Positions 13,777 through 14,132 of a DNA stretch of 14,132 nucleotides are shown in pieces. Position 1 is the stretch's first letter; each line of letters starts with the position of its first letter. The position numbers and the translations under genes were made by a program. The notes under the pieces were generated by a model that saw only the letters and a list, made by a program, of their open reading frames with translations, searched no databases and was not told the origin of the DNA. The DNA is from UBA6183 sp964545895. GTDB lineage: Bacteria; Bacteroidota; Bacteroidia; UKL13-3. The stretch is taken from NCBI GenBank assembly GCA_964545895.1, contig CAZJHS010000073.1:1-14132 (forward strand). Reading direction: 5' to 3'.

Positions 13777-14132
13777 CTATTTCTTTGAAATAGTTTCTGC
13801 AACACCTTGTATATTGGATCTCACTTGCCATGCATAGTCTGTATAAGTTTTTACATCTGAATCCAATAAGTTTTTTATTGGGAAAAGTTCTTCATCTAAT
13901 AATCCAATAAAAAGTGAGTAAATTCTATGCATGAATTCGTTTCTTTGTGTTTTTATCTCGCTCAATACAATTAACAAGTTTTTCTCAAAAACATCATTTT
14001 TCTTTGCGAGAGTAATCAATCCGCCAAGAGTGACTTTGTCTGGAATCTTAATCCCTTTTCTTTTGAGATACATGCTTATTTCAGCTTCTAACATACCAGA
14101 TGCGAGTGCAAGTTTTCCTAACTCTGAGGTGA
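13777..14132 (-). CDS. Partial gene: helical protein with HEPN-type RNxxxH motif
   Basis: The frame stays open to the right edge of the window, so the start lies outside. The ATG at 14092-14094 is not the true start, because the twelve codons before it (TSELGKLALASG) continue the same helical pattern. The 117 visible residues are predicted mostly helical: an Ile/Leu-rich first helix, a loop with KIPDKVTLGGLI, a long helix with EIKTQRNEFMHRIYSLF, then a charged end. The RNEFMH segment (codons at 13927-13944) matches the RX4H motif of HEPN domains, which occur in toxin RNases and also in many non-toxic proteins. No nucleotidyltransferase partner is visible on this side. Function is unknown, and whether it is accessory cannot be judged from the fragment. 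Confidence 0.68.
   Translation of the reverse strand, partial: TSELGKLALASGMLEAEISMYLKRKGIKIPDKVTLGGLITLAKKNDVFEKNLLIVLSEIKTQRNEFMHRIYSLFIGLLDEELFPIKNLLDSDVKTYTDYAWQVRSNIQGVAETISKK

Overview
The window looks like an AT-rich chromosomal segment of a member of the Bacteroidota. Supporting signs are a TonB-dependent receptor with an N-terminal carboxypeptidase-like regulatory domain, short Cys-Lys-Lys lipoprotein N-termini, start codons without Shine-Dalgarno sequences, and a TAnnTTTG-type -7 promoter element ahead of the helicase gene. I see no rRNA, tRNA, insertion sequence, prophage or CRISPR array. No gap without a gene exceeds about 160 bases.

Layout from left to right. A minus-strand two-helix membrane protein of unknown function (87-644, TTG start) follows a large orphan TonB-dependent receptor (801-3662, minus). 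The 158-base gap upstream of the receptor holds a perfect 13-bp inverted repeat. Next come ilvE (3821-4879, minus) and, only 18 bp away and divergent, a two-gene unit: an uncharacterised linker-plus-globular-domain protein and the ITP/XTP pyrophosphatase rdgB (4898-6096). rdgB converges on a WecA/TagO-type sugar-phosphate transferase (6093-7226, minus), and the two stop codons share one CTAG. pdxH (7330-7983, minus) is divergent from a YqgE/AlgH-family gene (8121-8699, TTG start). A strong bidirectional terminator separates that gene from a conserved lipoprotein gene (8766-9563, minus). A class III aminotransferase (9615-10808, minus) is followed by a short, easily missed plus-strand ORF (10855-11001) and a minimal DEAD-box RNA helicase (11051-12187). 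The right end is a minus-strand run: a thioredoxin-like lipoprotein without the CxxC cysteines, a protein with an HxD...H...R pattern (possibly DUF1826-like), and a gene cut by the window edge whose product carries a HEPN-type RNxxxH motif.

Taken together this is mostly core metabolism and housekeeping: PLP supply and two PLP enzymes, nucleotide-pool cleaning, envelope glycan initiation and RNA remodelling, interspersed with Bacteroidota-specific envelope proteins of unknown function. I found no convincing multi-gene novel system. The most interesting items are single genes and sites: the possible psi-like clamp-loader protein next to rdgB, the 13-bp dyad upstream of the receptor, the degenerate thioredoxin lipoprotein, the HxD...H...R protein and the partial HEPN-like gene.
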